NCBI GenBank assembly: GCA_903919715.1
Contig: CAIXJC010000075.1
Span: forward strand, 98,363-139,637
DNA length: 41,275 nucleotides
Source of the DNA: an uncultured bacterium
GTDB taxonomy: Bacteria > Planctomycetota > Phycisphaerae > Phycisphaerales > SM1A02
Direction of reading: 5' to 3'
Shown: positions 8,439 through 16,149 of the stretch, in pieces
Numbering within the stretch: the stretch's first letter is position 1
How the letters are laid out: the number at the start of each line of letters is the position of its first letter
Position numbers and translations under genes: made by a program
Notes under the pieces: model-generated
Told to the model about the DNA's origin: nothing
Databases searched by the model: none
What the model saw: only the letters and a program-made list of their open reading frames with translations

Positions 8439-8615
8439 ACCCGAGTCATGGACGGTGGAGCGAAAGGACTTGATTTCGTCCTCGTGAAGCGGCTTCCACT
8501 TCCATTGCCGCTGATTCTTGGTGAACACCTGCACGCAATCAAGGCCAAGACGCACGCCATCGTGAACGGCCAGATGCATCCCGCCAGGGATGCTGAGTTG
8601 AATGCCAACTAGCAC
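8439..8615 (-). pseudogene. nfo: Truncated deoxyribonuclease IV (Nfo), N-terminal fragment
   Basis: From GTG at 8615, the first ~59 codons read as the N-terminus of the AP endonuclease IV family: 'GIQLSIPGGMHLAVHDG', then 'GLDCVQVFTKNQRQWKW', then 'PLHEDEIKSF'. The FTKNQRQW block is a signature of the family, whose intact members have ~280 residues and three zinc-binding Glu/His clusters. Here similarity stops near 8439 and the frame runs into the tRNA-Glu promoter and gene, so every metal ligand is missing. The His expected in the N-terminal 'GxHxS' motif is also Gln. The GTG directly follows the TAA of the FAD protein (8616-8618). I interpret this as a gene cut by deletion or insertion beside the tRNA pair; a functional product is very unlikely. 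Confidence 0.75.
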
Positions 8616-10088
8616 TTAGTTGTTCGCCTTGAGGTGTTGATCCGTGAGCGCAGCAACGATTGTTGCTGCGGCACGTGTGGCATGCAATCGCAAATCCGGT
8701 ACAGCTGTGGATTCCCAAAGGTCACCGCGGCGGAGCGCACCCACAATAACGATGCGTGGGTTTGGCACGCCGTGTGCGTTGATCAATCGGCACTCATCGT
8801 CGGAGCGAATACCAAGACCAAGCTCATCGGTACCGGCCAATCCGGAGCGTTGAATACTTGCGAGCAGCGGATGTTGTGTCTCGCGAAGGTCCATCGACGT
8901 ACCAGTGCAATTGATGACACGCGCCACGTTGTGCACATGCGTAACACCGTCTACAGCTCGCACGGAAGCGGCAATGATTCCGTTGTTCACGGGGTGTATT
9001 GCCAACAATTCGCCGCGCTCAAGAAGCAATGCCCCCGCCTTGCACTGCGAAGTAATGTCGGCAAGTGCAGGAACCGGCACGCGATGGCGGTGAATTTCCC
9101 ACATTGGGCGCGCGCGGCGGAGGAAATGACGACGCTCAGCGGTAGTCCATGACTTCCAGATAGCCGCAATGTGCGGGCGGACGGCATCAAGAACACTCTG
9201 CCAACTCAGCCCGACCGCCATGCGCTCCCGCGCCATCATTCGCATCGCAGCCAGAACCCGAGCGGGGCTTCCAGCAAATTGCTCTCGCGATGCGGGCTGT
9301 GGCGGCTCACTAGCATCCAAGTGGGGTAACGGCAATCGACCATTTCGCGAAACCATTCGAATGGTGCCACGGTGTCCCAGACGCCGCAACGCCTGCACAA
9401 TATCGATCGCAGTCAGCCCGCTTCCCAACAACAGAACGGCCGCATCGGGCTCAATGTTGTGGAGCGCGCCCGACTGCCATGGGTCAGAAATCAGCGAACT
9501 CGCTGCAACGCCCTGCTCTCGGTCCACCCACGGCGCGGGCGACGCCGGAATGCCAGGCGCCACCACCACGCACCGAGCGGTCATGGACTGTGGACAAGCC
9601 AGAGACTGCGGCGCAGCGCCACTGCCCGCCAACGTGAGTTCCAGATGGGACTGCTCGTCACGGATGTCGACTACTGCCGCTTGGACAAATGCAACATGCG
9701 CTCCTGAACGCGCCACCTCGTCCGCTACAAATTCTGTGAGGTACTCGCCAAACAGTGCGCGTGGAACAAAGGAATCGGCACGAAACTTACCTGGCATTCG
9801 CTTCTCAAGCCAACGATGAAAGCTTGCAACGTCGTCGATGGTTGGGCCCATGCGACCCGCCGGAACATTCAGGAGGTGCTCAGAATCACAACCCCCGTAC
9901 GCAGCTCCGGGATAGCGGAGCGGGTGGCACTCCATGATGGCAAACGTTGCAGCCGGACGCGCTCGGCAGAGATGCACCAACGTCAGCAGACCACTGAATC
10001 CACCGCCCACAATCGCAATATCCACGTTGGTGGGTGCTGCGTCGGTCCAATGAAGTTGTTGATTCGCTGATGTTGGGTTCAATCTCAT
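8616..10088 (-). CDS. FAD/NAD(P)-binding oxidoreductase, YdhS-like (COG4529)
   Basis: 490 residues. An N-terminal Rossmann fold begins 'VDIAIVGGGFSGLLTLVHL' with the GxGxxG dinucleotide motif. Next is 'PGAAYGGCDSEHLLNVPAG', characteristic of the NAD_binding_9/YdhS family, where the 'LLNVPAxxM' block contacts FAD. A second nucleotide-binding motif, 'AAVLLLGSGLTAIDIVQAL', lies near residue 220, and 'RVINCTGTSMDLR' near 400 closes the FAD site. Length agrees with YdhS-type proteins (~470-500). Members are predicted flavin oxidoreductases whose substrates are mostly unknown. The protein is cytoplasmic, with no membrane segments. It stands alone between a degraded region upstream and the nfo fragment downstream. 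The ATG at 10088 has GGAG 13 bases upstream, a loose ribosome site. Confidence 0.85.
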   Translation of the reverse strand: MRLNPTSANQQLHWTDAAPTNVDIAIVGGGFSGLLTLVHLCRARPAATFAIMECHPLRYPGAAYGGCDSEHLLNVPAGRMGPTIDDVASFHRWLEKRMPGKFRADSFVPRALFGEYLTEFVADEVARSGAHVAFVQAAVVDIRDEQSHLELTLAGSGAAPQSLACPQSMTARCVVVAPGIPASPAPWVDREQGVAASSLISDPWQSGALHNIEPDAAVLLLGSGLTAIDIVQALRRLGHRGTIRMVSRNGRLPLPHLDASEPPQPASREQFAGSPARVLAAMRMMARERMAVGLSWQSVLDAVRPHIAAIWKSWTTAERRHFLRRARPMWEIHRHRVPVPALADITSQCKAGALLLERGELLAIHPVNNGIIAASVRAVDGVTHVHNVARVINCTGTSMDLRETQHPLLASIQRSGLAGTDELGLGIRSDDECRLINAHGVPNPRIVIVGALRRGDLWESTAVPDLRLHATRAAATIVAALTDQHLKANN

Positions 10089-10224
10089 GAGTAGATGAAC
10101 TCCGGTAGGGACTCACACCATGCGTAAGCCCGCTGCGCGTGCCGCGGCGACAATTCGATCAGCGGTACGCACCGCAGCAAAGCCCTCCTCCGCGTCAACA
10201 AAGGGGACGACGCTCGGCACAAAT

Positions 10225-10256
10225 GATTGATAGGAATTCGCCTTTCGAATGTCGCG
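10225..10256. repeat. Diverged 32-bp direct repeat, copy 1
   Basis: GATTGATAGGAA...AATGTCGCG matches 10665-10696 at 26 of 32 positions, exactly 440 bases apart. The two copies fall in different reading frames of the decayed frame, so protein-level selection does not explain the match. Confidence 0.5.
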
Positions 10257-10664
10257 GGCGAGCGCCCGACAAATCCACTGCGAAGCGGCGGTTCCATGCG
10301 TTCAAGGTAACGGCGCGGTGCTGAAATGCAAAGCCTGGCGACATTGTGGCGCATTGACGACCTTCGCCTTTGCTGCGGAATTCACTGCGGAGATGGCGTA
10401 ACCAGCCCATCCGAGACCGAGCCTCCCCAGATTTGGTGGACACTAAGAGTCGGCGATTTTGATCATGCGCAAGTCTGCGATGACCGCGTGTTGATCCGCC
10501 CGCATTCCAGACAGATTGTCTCGCCCGTCGATTCCTGCGCCAACGCGCACGTGATTTGATTCTCTGAAAAACACTTCTTCTTCATGCTTGCGTCCAATGG
10601 CTTTGAAGGTGCCAGCGTCCCGAATAACTCACACTTCAAGTGGACTCAAATTCAGGGTAGGGAC

Positions 10665-10696
10665 GATCGATAGGAACTTGCTGTTCCAATGTCGCG
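10665..10696. repeat. Diverged 32-bp direct repeat, copy 2
   Basis: GATCGATAGGAA...AATGTCGCG is the partner of 10225-10256. Together the copies flank most of the gene-poor segment, as would remnants of a duplicated or mobile sequence. Confidence 0.5.
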
Positions 10697-10923
10697 ATTA
10701 AGAATTAACAATCGCGCAACGCCGCAATATGAAATGGCCGAGCGGCTGGCTCGCACTCCGAATCAGCAATCGGACTGCGATGAGTGATCCATCGCGCCAC
10801 CGCAGGGCATAGACTGCGACTTCGTACCGGGCGCAAGTGTCACCCATGCGCCCGGTACGAAGTGTTACCGATCTGGTCGGAAGCGCAGGTCTCATCCTTC
10901 CGACGGCGATCATCCCCCTTCCC

Positions 10924-12276
10924 ATGAATCAACCGACACAAATCCATCCGCACACTCTCTCGAATTGGCTGCCACCACTGATTCTGGCGCCGACGCGATT
11001 CGAGCTAAAAACCATTCGGGCCGAGCTCTCGAATTTGGGGATCCCCGCTTCATTCGATTGCATCGGGGTTGGTCCTGGAGCAGTCTGGCGCTGGGCACAA
11101 TCGTCTGCATCAACCCAAACGGCTCGCTCGCCAGCGGGCCGCACTGTGATTCTCGCGGGAGTCGCGGGAGCGCTCGACCCAGCCTTCGCGGTCGGGTCCG
11201 TGCGAAGCGCGAGCATGATCATCGGAGCTGGTTCAGAATTCAGTCGCCCAAGTCCTTCATACATGCCGCCGCTTCAATCATCACGCACAACCGTGATCGC
11301 TTCGGTGGACATGACATGCTCGGATTCCAAGCGCAAGCAAGCCCTGCGAAAACAAACCGGTGCGGGAATGGTCGACATGGAATCTGCTGCCTTCGCCGCG
11401 CTGGCGACAGAGCGCGGTTGGAATTGGGGAGTTCTGCGCGCCGTCAGTGATGATCATGCGACTGAGATTCCCAAATGGATGAATTCCCTCGTTCACAACG
11501 ATGGATCGCTCCAAGTTGCAACACTTGCAACATCCATTCTGTTCCATCCGAGTCGAATCGCCAGACTCGCTGCTGTTGGCGCCTCCGCTCGACGCGCACT
11601 TCGCGAATTGAGCGGTGAATTAGCCATACTTTTGACCAAGCGTCATCCGCGACGACGCACGCTCATCTTCGGAGGGACGTTTGATCCACCGCATCGTCGC
11701 CACGCGGAGATGGTTGCAGCGGCAGCAAAATTTCTTGACTGCGATCGCGTCGTCATCATTCCCACGGGACACAGCCCACTACGCGATGGGCATGATGCGG
11801 CACCGAACGCAGATCGACTGGAAATGGCGCGCCGTGCATTCGGCGAAGTGCATGGAGCAGTCATCGATCCGCGCGAAATGAATCGATCGGGTGAGTCCTT
11901 CACCGTCGACACGCTGCGAGAAATCGCAGGTGAGCGAAGCGCAAACCGAGACGACATTGTCTTGCTCATCGGGGCTGATCAAGCGCTGCAATTTGACCGA
12001 TGGAAATCATGGCGCGAAATCGACCACAACTTGGCGACGATCGCCATCGTCCCCCGTCCACCTCTTGCGGCGGCAAAACTCGCCACGCAACTTGCCGAGA
12101 AATTTTCACGACTTGGCGAGGATGGCGAGCGATGGGAAATGGCTGTTTTGCCCTTTGAATCAGTCGATTTGAGTGCGACTATGGTTCGCAACCGCCTGCG
12201 TGCGAACGAGGGAATCTCCGACCTCGTCACTCCTGCGGTTGAAGATTGGATTCGTAATAATGGGCTCTATGCCTAG
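10924..12276 (+). CDS. nadD: Fusion: nucleoside phosphorylase-superfamily domain + nicotinate-nucleotide adenylyltransferase
   Basis: 450 residues from ATG at 10924; a start at 10837 is also open but would add a non-homologous 29 residues. Residues ~1-235 form a PNP/UDP-phosphorylase-like domain resembling MTA/SAH nucleosidase and hopanoid HpnG: 'LILAPTRFELKTIRAEL', 'VILAGVAGALDPAFAVGSV', the ribose-binding 'GMVDMESAAFAALA' and 'LRAVSDDHA' with the catalytic-type Asp. Residues ~250-450 are NadD, which adenylates nicotinate mononucleotide in NAD synthesis: 'LIFGGTFDPPHRRHAEM' (nucleotidyltransferase HxGH-type motif, here HRRH), 'VVIIPTGHSPLRDG', 'LLIGADQALQFDRWKSW' and 'SATMVRNRL' (the SSTxxR equivalent). 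Each half is near full length, so this is a real two-domain protein rather than a misread junction. RimO follows 10 bases later. Confidence 0.88.
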   Translation: MNQPTQIHPHTLSNWLPPLILAPTRFELKTIRAELSNLGIPASFDCIGVGPGAVWRWAQSSASTQTARSPAGRTVILAGVAGALDPAFAVGSVRSASMIIGAGSEFSRPSPSYMPPLQSSRTTVIASVDMTCSDSKRKQALRKQTGAGMVDMESAAFAALATERGWNWGVLRAVSDDHATEIPKWMNSLVHNDGSLQVATLATSILFHPSRIARLAAVGASARRALRELSGELAILLTKRHPRRRTLIFGGTFDPPHRRHAEMVAAAAKFLDCDRVVIIPTGHSPLRDGHDAAPNADRLEMARRAFGEVHGAVIDPREMNRSGESFTVDTLREIAGERSANRDDIVLLIGADQALQFDRWKSWREIDHNLATIAIVPRPPLAAAKLATQLAEKFSRLGEDGERWEMAVLPFESVDLSATMVRNRLRANEGISDLVTPAVEDWIRNNGLYA

Positions 12277-12286
12277 TATTGAAAGT

Positions 12287-13831
12287 ATGAGCATTGACGC
12301 AATCGAACGAGTGGCCTTTGTCAGTTTGGGATGTCCCAAGAATCTCGTTGACAGCGAGAAGATGTTGGGACTGTTGGCCAACGATGGACTGAAGCTGGTC
12401 AATGAAGATCAATCACCCGATGCGATCGTCGTGAACACGTGCGGCTTTCTGGAAGCGAGCAAAGATGAATCACTCGATGTCATTCGCGACGCACTCGCTC
12501 GCAAAGAGCGTGGCGAACTGAAACGCGTTGTGGTCGCCGGATGTTTGGTTCAGCGCCACCGTGCAAAAATCTTGGAATGGGCTCCTGGAATTGATGCGCT
12601 GATCGGCGTCTTTGATCGCGATCACATTATCGATGCCGTACGAGGCTCGACCCTTGCGCGCGAAACGCTTGGCGAAGATGGCGCTCGACCTGGATATTGG
12701 ATTTCATCCAACGCTCTCTTAGCCGCCGCTGCACGCGGAGTTCCAACGGTCGGTCTGACGGTGCAAGGGCGCGACGGACGCGGCATTGGATATTTCGAGG
12801 GAGATGAAGGACGTATTCGACTCACGCCACGGCACTGGGCATATCTACGGGTCTCCGAGGGATGCAATCAGCGCTGCTCATTCTGCACCATTCCATCGAT
12901 CCGCGGAAAGATGCGATCAAAGACGGCTGATGCAATCGCCAATGAAGCACGAAGTCTCTTGAACGACGGAGTCTTTGAATTGAATCTGATCGGTCAAGAC
13001 ACGACCAGTTGGGGAATGGACATCGGAGATGAAAGCGGATTGGTCGGGATGCTGGAAAGAATCGATCGAGTCGTCCAAGAAGTCGGCGCTGGATGGGTTC
13101 GATTGATGTACGCCTATCCGACCAATTTCACGCCAGCGATGATGGACGCGATTGCACGACTTTCGAGCGTGGTGAAATACATCGATATGCCGCTGCAACA
13201 CGCGAGCAACCGAATGTTGAGCCTCATGCGTCGCAATGTGACTGCTGAGCATCAGGAAAACATCGTTGAAGAGTTGCGAGAACGCATTCCAGGGATGTCG
13301 ATTCGAACGACATTCATCACGGGTCATCCTGGAGAAACTGAAGCAGATCACGAGGAATTATGCGCTTTCGTAGAACGTGCGCAATTCGACGCAATGGGAG
13401 TCTTCCGATATTCCTGCGAAGATGGGACTCCATCGGGAACGATGCATGCCGATCCCGCACTCTGTGTCTCTGACGAGGACAGTCGACGGCGAGAAAAAGA
13501 ACTCATGGAACTCCAGCAATCAATCGCCTTCGAAAATGCGATGTTCGTTGCTGAGCAGCGATCAGAGTTCGACGTGTTAATCGACGGCGCTGCACGCGGC
13601 CAGACGAAAGGTCGTTCAACCACGGGAGTCAACAAGGCAACATCGATGTACACCGGCCGTGCGTATCACCAAGCCCCACAAATTGACGGACTCACTCACG
13701 TTCTCAGCCGCGAGCCACTTGCGCCAGGCGAACTCGTTCGGTGCACCGTTGTGGATTCAGACGGATACGACTTAGTCGCACAACCAAGTGCTGATCTTGA
13801 TCCGACCGTTCGGCTTCGTGTAATCAAATAG
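12287..13831 (+). CDS. rimO: Ribosomal protein S12 methylthiotransferase
   Basis: 514 residues. A radical-SAM enzyme that adds a methylthio group to Asp88/89 of ribosomal protein S12. ATG at 12287 is preceded by GAAAG; two upstream in-frame ATGs (12260, 12269) would overlap the previous gene. The N-terminal UPF0004 domain shows three cluster-binding cysteines in 'VSLGCPKNLVDSEKM', 'VVNTCGFLEAS' and 'VVAGCLVQRH'. The radical-SAM motif is 'VSEGCNQRCSFCTIPSIRG' (CxxxCxxC). 'LIGQDTTSWG' and 'VKYIDMPLQHASNRML' are RimO-type, and a C-terminal TRAM domain ends the protein. It is ~70 residues longer than E. coli RimO, mainly from an insert of about 50 residues before the radical-SAM motif ('GEDGARPGYWISSNALLAAA'). 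Confidence 0.95.
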   Translation: MSIDAIERVAFVSLGCPKNLVDSEKMLGLLANDGLKLVNEDQSPDAIVVNTCGFLEASKDESLDVIRDALARKERGELKRVVVAGCLVQRHRAKILEWAPGIDALIGVFDRDHIIDAVRGSTLARETLGEDGARPGYWISSNALLAAAARGVPTVGLTVQGRDGRGIGYFEGDEGRIRLTPRHWAYLRVSEGCNQRCSFCTIPSIRGKMRSKTADAIANEARSLLNDGVFELNLIGQDTTSWGMDIGDESGLVGMLERIDRVVQEVGAGWVRLMYAYPTNFTPAMMDAIARLSSVVKYIDMPLQHASNRMLSLMRRNVTAEHQENIVEELRERIPGMSIRTTFITGHPGETEADHEELCAFVERAQFDAMGVFRYSCEDGTPSGTMHADPALCVSDEDSRRREKELMELQQSIAFENAMFVAEQRSEFDVLIDGAARGQTKGRSTTGVNKATSMYTGRAYHQAPQIDGLTHVLSREPLAPGELVRCTVVDSDGYDLVAQPSADLDPTVRLRVIK

Positions 13832-13841
13832 GAGCGTCGAG

Positions 13842-14675
13842 ATGCAGCGATCAAATCGATCTTGCGTTTATGGCGCGTGCATTGCACTGCTCTGCGTGAA
13901 TATTGGCGCGTTTGCAGGCGAGCCGCCAGCTTCCGCACCAGCGATCATCCCAGCATCATCGAAGCTCGACATCGATCCAACGGAAAAGATCAGCATCATC
14001 GGGTGGTGGACAAATGAGAAGCAAGTTTTGCTCATTCGCGAAGACGGCGCTTTCAACTGGTGGGATCAACCCAATCGCTTCCGCACTCCATCAAAGATCG
14101 GTCGATGGGATCGACAAAATTATCGCACGGTCTGGTTGGAGCCCTATGTCGACCGAAAGAATCCAGGCGTCATGCCTGCACGAATTCGTGCACCGATGCG
14201 GCGAACGGATGGGAAAATAATGATCGATGTCGCAGCGTCGCTGGGACTGGTGCACGTCGATGAAGCTCCCGCGGCACCTGAAGATTTGTATGTCGGCCGG
14301 TGGAGCGGACCTGGTGGAAGTTTGGAATTGACTGCCGATGGCAGATACGACTTGCAAGCAAATCCGCTGGCGAATCCCGATGCCGCTTTGGTTTCTCGGT
14401 CGGTTCACAAAGGCACTTGGACCTTTGATGGGAATTACATTCGATTGCTTTCGGATGGAACGGCCCAGAATCCAGTAATGTGCGCAGTGGTCGATCGCGA
14501 AACTCCCGGCGGAAGCAGTGATGCGGGGTCGAAAAAAACATCGAATCCAAACAACGAAGCGCTCACAACCCCCATTGGCGAACTTCGCCGAGTTGCGCCC
14601 GTCACGCCAGTTGCGCCCGTCACGCCAGTTGCGCCAGTTGCAGTCAAGGCACCGGCGGTAAACCCAACTCCTTGA
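13842..14675 (+). CDS. Secreted protein with two beta modules and a VAPVTP tail
   Basis: 277 residues. A signal peptide ('CIALLCVNIGAFAG') precedes a mature region that seems to hold two related modules. The first has 'IIGWWTNEKQVLLIREDG' and 'IGRWDRQNYRTVWLEP'. The second has 'YVGRWSGPGGSLELTADG' and 'HKGTWTFDGNYIRLLSDG'. Both follow a G-x-W...L-x-L-x-x-D-G...G-x-W pattern like lipocalin-type or DUF-style beta barrels, but I cannot assign a family. The C-terminus is a Val-Ala-Pro-Val-Thr-Pro repeat encoded by 18-base tandem repeats, probably a flexible spacer near the cell wall or membrane. It starts 10 bases after rimO and ends 32 bases inside the convergent Skp-like gene. Role unknown. Confidence 0.75.
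   Translation: MQRSNRSCVYGACIALLCVNIGAFAGEPPASAPAIIPASSKLDIDPTEKISIIGWWTNEKQVLLIREDGAFNWWDQPNRFRTPSKIGRWDRQNYRTVWLEPYVDRKNPGVMPARIRAPMRRTDGKIMIDVAASLGLVHVDEAPAAPEDLYVGRWSGPGGSLELTADGRYDLQANPLANPDAALVSRSVHKGTWTFDGNYIRLLSDGTAQNPVMCAVVDRETPGGSSDAGSKKTSNPNNEALTTPIGELRRVAPVTPVAPVTPVAPVAVKAPAVNPTP
14592..14636 (+). repeat. 18-bp tandem repeat (2.5 copies) encoding VAPVTP
   Basis: GTTGCGCCCGTCACGCCA occurs at 14592-14609 and 14610-14627 without mismatch, followed by a half copy to 14636. Exact identity at synonymous positions suggests recent slippage or recombination inside the secreted protein's tail. Confidence 0.9.
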
Positions 14676-15366
14676 CGACGTCTTCAGTGATGTCGGTCGC
14701 TGCGGGATAACGCAGGAAGGGTCGAGCCTGCACTTGCATCATCGCATCCGAAAGATCAAACGCTTCAAATGGTCGCTCAGGCGGAATGAAGCGATACACA
14801 AAGTCAATCTTGCGACGCTCAGCGACGATATCTACGGCTGCGAGCAATTCGCTGTATGCCTTCTGAACTTGTTCCGCCATGTGCTTTGATTGAATTTTCT
14901 GAAGAGCCGCCAACCACTTTTCATATTCGCCTTGAAGCACTTTGAATTCGCGGCGAGCACCTTCGATGTTTGGATCGTCCGGCTTCATACCAGGATATTT
15001 CTCCTGGAGCGCCTTACTTCGACGCTCGAATTCCATCCCCTGCGTTTTCGCTTCTTCATCGAACTTCTTGCGATCTTCGGAGAATCGATCGCCAGACAAG
15101 ATCCCCTTCATAATGGGATCAATGAAGAGACAGCCGACGCTGTATGCGCGCGCTGTTGGTGACTCGGCCCACGCCATCCGTCCACCCTGATTGGTGAGTG
15201 TGACGACCCCATCTTTTCCCGAAAGAATGATCGCATCCGCAGGCCCGAGATCGCTTGGCAGCATCCTCGTGGCGACGGCTGGCGCTCCCGAAAGTGACAG
15301 CGCAAAAAATGCGCCAGCCATTCCAGCGACCAACGAACCAACAACGATTGCAACACCTTGACGCAT
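14644..15366 (-). CDS. Skp/OmpH-like periplasmic chaperone, copy 2
   Basis: 240 residues. An N-terminal membrane/signal segment, 'VGSLVAGMAGAFFALSL', is followed by 'DLGPADAIILSGKDGVV', then the OmpH-type beginning of a long helical hairpin ('SVGCLFIDPIMKGILSG', then 'DRFSEDRKKFDEEAKTQG' and 'EGARREFKVLQGEYEKW'). The chain returns to beta structure with 'VAERRKIDFVYRFIPP'. This is the fold of Skp, a trimeric jellyfish-shaped holdase for outer-membrane proteins. It lacks a C-terminal membrane segment. It lies 7 bases after its paralogue at 15374-16099, with GAGG formed across that gene's stop, so the two are co-translated. The 3' end overlaps the convergent secreted-protein gene by 32 bases. 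Confidence 0.78.
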   Translation of the reverse strand: MRQGVAIVVGSLVAGMAGAFFALSLSGAPAVATRMLPSDLGPADAIILSGKDGVVTLTNQGGRMAWAESPTARAYSVGCLFIDPIMKGILSGDRFSEDRKKFDEEAKTQGMEFERRSKALQEKYPGMKPDDPNIEGARREFKVLQGEYEKWLAALQKIQSKHMAEQVQKAYSELLAAVDIVAERRKIDFVYRFIPPERPFEAFDLSDAMMQVQARPFLRYPAATDITEDVVKELGLPPVP

Positions 15367-15373
15367 GGCGACC

Positions 15374-16099
15374 TCAGTCTTTCTTTGGTGCTTGTAAATG
15401 CATTTCCGTCAAGATGTCTTCGGTCATGTCGATTGAATCGGGTGATCTCAGAAATGTGCGAGCCATCAGTTGCTGCGCGATACCAGCCTCTTCACCCGCT
15501 GCGAGCTTGTCGCTCGCTGGAATAAAGCGCATCACCAAATCGATCTTGCGACGATCGGCGACGACTTCAACCGCCTCTCGCAAATCTCCATATGCCGATT
15601 GATATTGACGCGTCACCATGTCCTGCCCTTCTTTTTCGCTGGCTGAATTCCACACGGTGTACTCCTGCTGAAATGCTTCGAACTGTTCTCGAGCAGCTGG
15701 AAATTCTGGAGAATCCTTGTCGATCCCTCGCGCCTTCTCCAGCATCTCCTTGTATCGCCGTTCAAAGTCTTCGCCCTTCTTCTGTCGCGCCGCAGCAAAG
15801 TCAGCCTTCTCCGCGGAATACTTGTCGCTTTGCAAGAGTGCATTGAGAATCCGACCGACGTGCACGGTGCCGATCGAGAAAACGCGACTGCTTGGTTGAT
15901 CTGACCAACTCAATCTTCCATCAACGTTTGTCAGGCGCAGTTCGCTCTTGCCCGAAAGCACCAGAGCGTCGGCAGGTCCAAGGTCCTGTGGCAGCGGCAG
16001 AGTGCGTGCCGCGGCAGAATGGTCTAAGCCAGTGACGAAGAATGCCGTGAGCGCGCTTGAAAGCACGGACGCAGCGACGATAGAAGCGGTCATTCGCAT
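15374..16099 (-). CDS. Skp/OmpH-like periplasmic chaperone, copy 1
   Basis: 241 residues, clearly paralogous to the next gene. It shares 'DLGPADALVLSGKSEL', the start of the helical hairpin ('SDKYSAEKADFAAARQKKG' and 'AAREQFEAFQQEYTVWN'), the return strand 'VVADRRKIDLVMRFIPAS' and the end 'RTFLRSPDSIDMTEDILTEM'. An N-terminal segment, 'IVAASVLSSALTAFFVTG', exports it. As with Skp, it probably shields unfolded outer-membrane proteins in the periplasm. The start could be Met1 (16099) or Met3 (16093). It is preceded by lepA with a 50-base gap on the same strand. Confidence 0.8.
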   Translation of the reverse strand: MRMTASIVAASVLSSALTAFFVTGLDHSAAARTLPLPQDLGPADALVLSGKSELRLTNVDGRLSWSDQPSSRVFSIGTVHVGRILNALLQSDKYSAEKADFAAARQKKGEDFERRYKEMLEKARGIDKDSPEFPAAREQFEAFQQEYTVWNSASEKEGQDMVTRQYQSAYGDLREAVEVVADRRKIDLVMRFIPASDKLAAGEEAGIAQQLMARTFLRSPDSIDMTEDILTEMHLQAPKKD

Positions 16100-16149
16100 C
16101 CCCGAAGAATAGCCAGTTGTTCAGACCATCGCCGACACAACGATCGACA

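Larger units (their letters stand above)
10113..10697 (-). pseudogene. Possible decayed coding remnant (one frame with three internal stops)
   Basis: About 750 bases here hold no intact gene. On the minus strand, one frame ending in TGA at 10113-10115 keeps protein-like content back to a TAA at 10698-10700, broken only by TGA (10629-10631), TAG (10443-10445) and TGA (10302-10304). Its segments include 'VIRDAGTFKAIGRKHEEE', 'GRDNLSGMRADQHAVIADLR' and 'NSYQSFVPSVVPFVDAEEGF' followed by 'AAVRTADRIVAAARAAGLRM'. Codon choice (GCG, CGC, GTC, GAC, purine-first codons) resembles neighbouring genes. I cannot name a family, and chance antisense-free open frames of this quality are possible. The piece nearest 10113 lies just upstream of, and in line with, the FAD protein gene. 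Confidence 0.3.

Noticed and set aside
10463..10585. A 40-codon minus-strand frame starting 'MKKKCFSENQITCALAQ' that looks like the N-terminus of an IS3-type transposase OrfA
   Set aside because: Similarity ends after ~30 residues. No OrfB, inverted repeats or helix-turn-helix follows, and the overlapping frame in the decayed gene has the more genome-like codon pattern.
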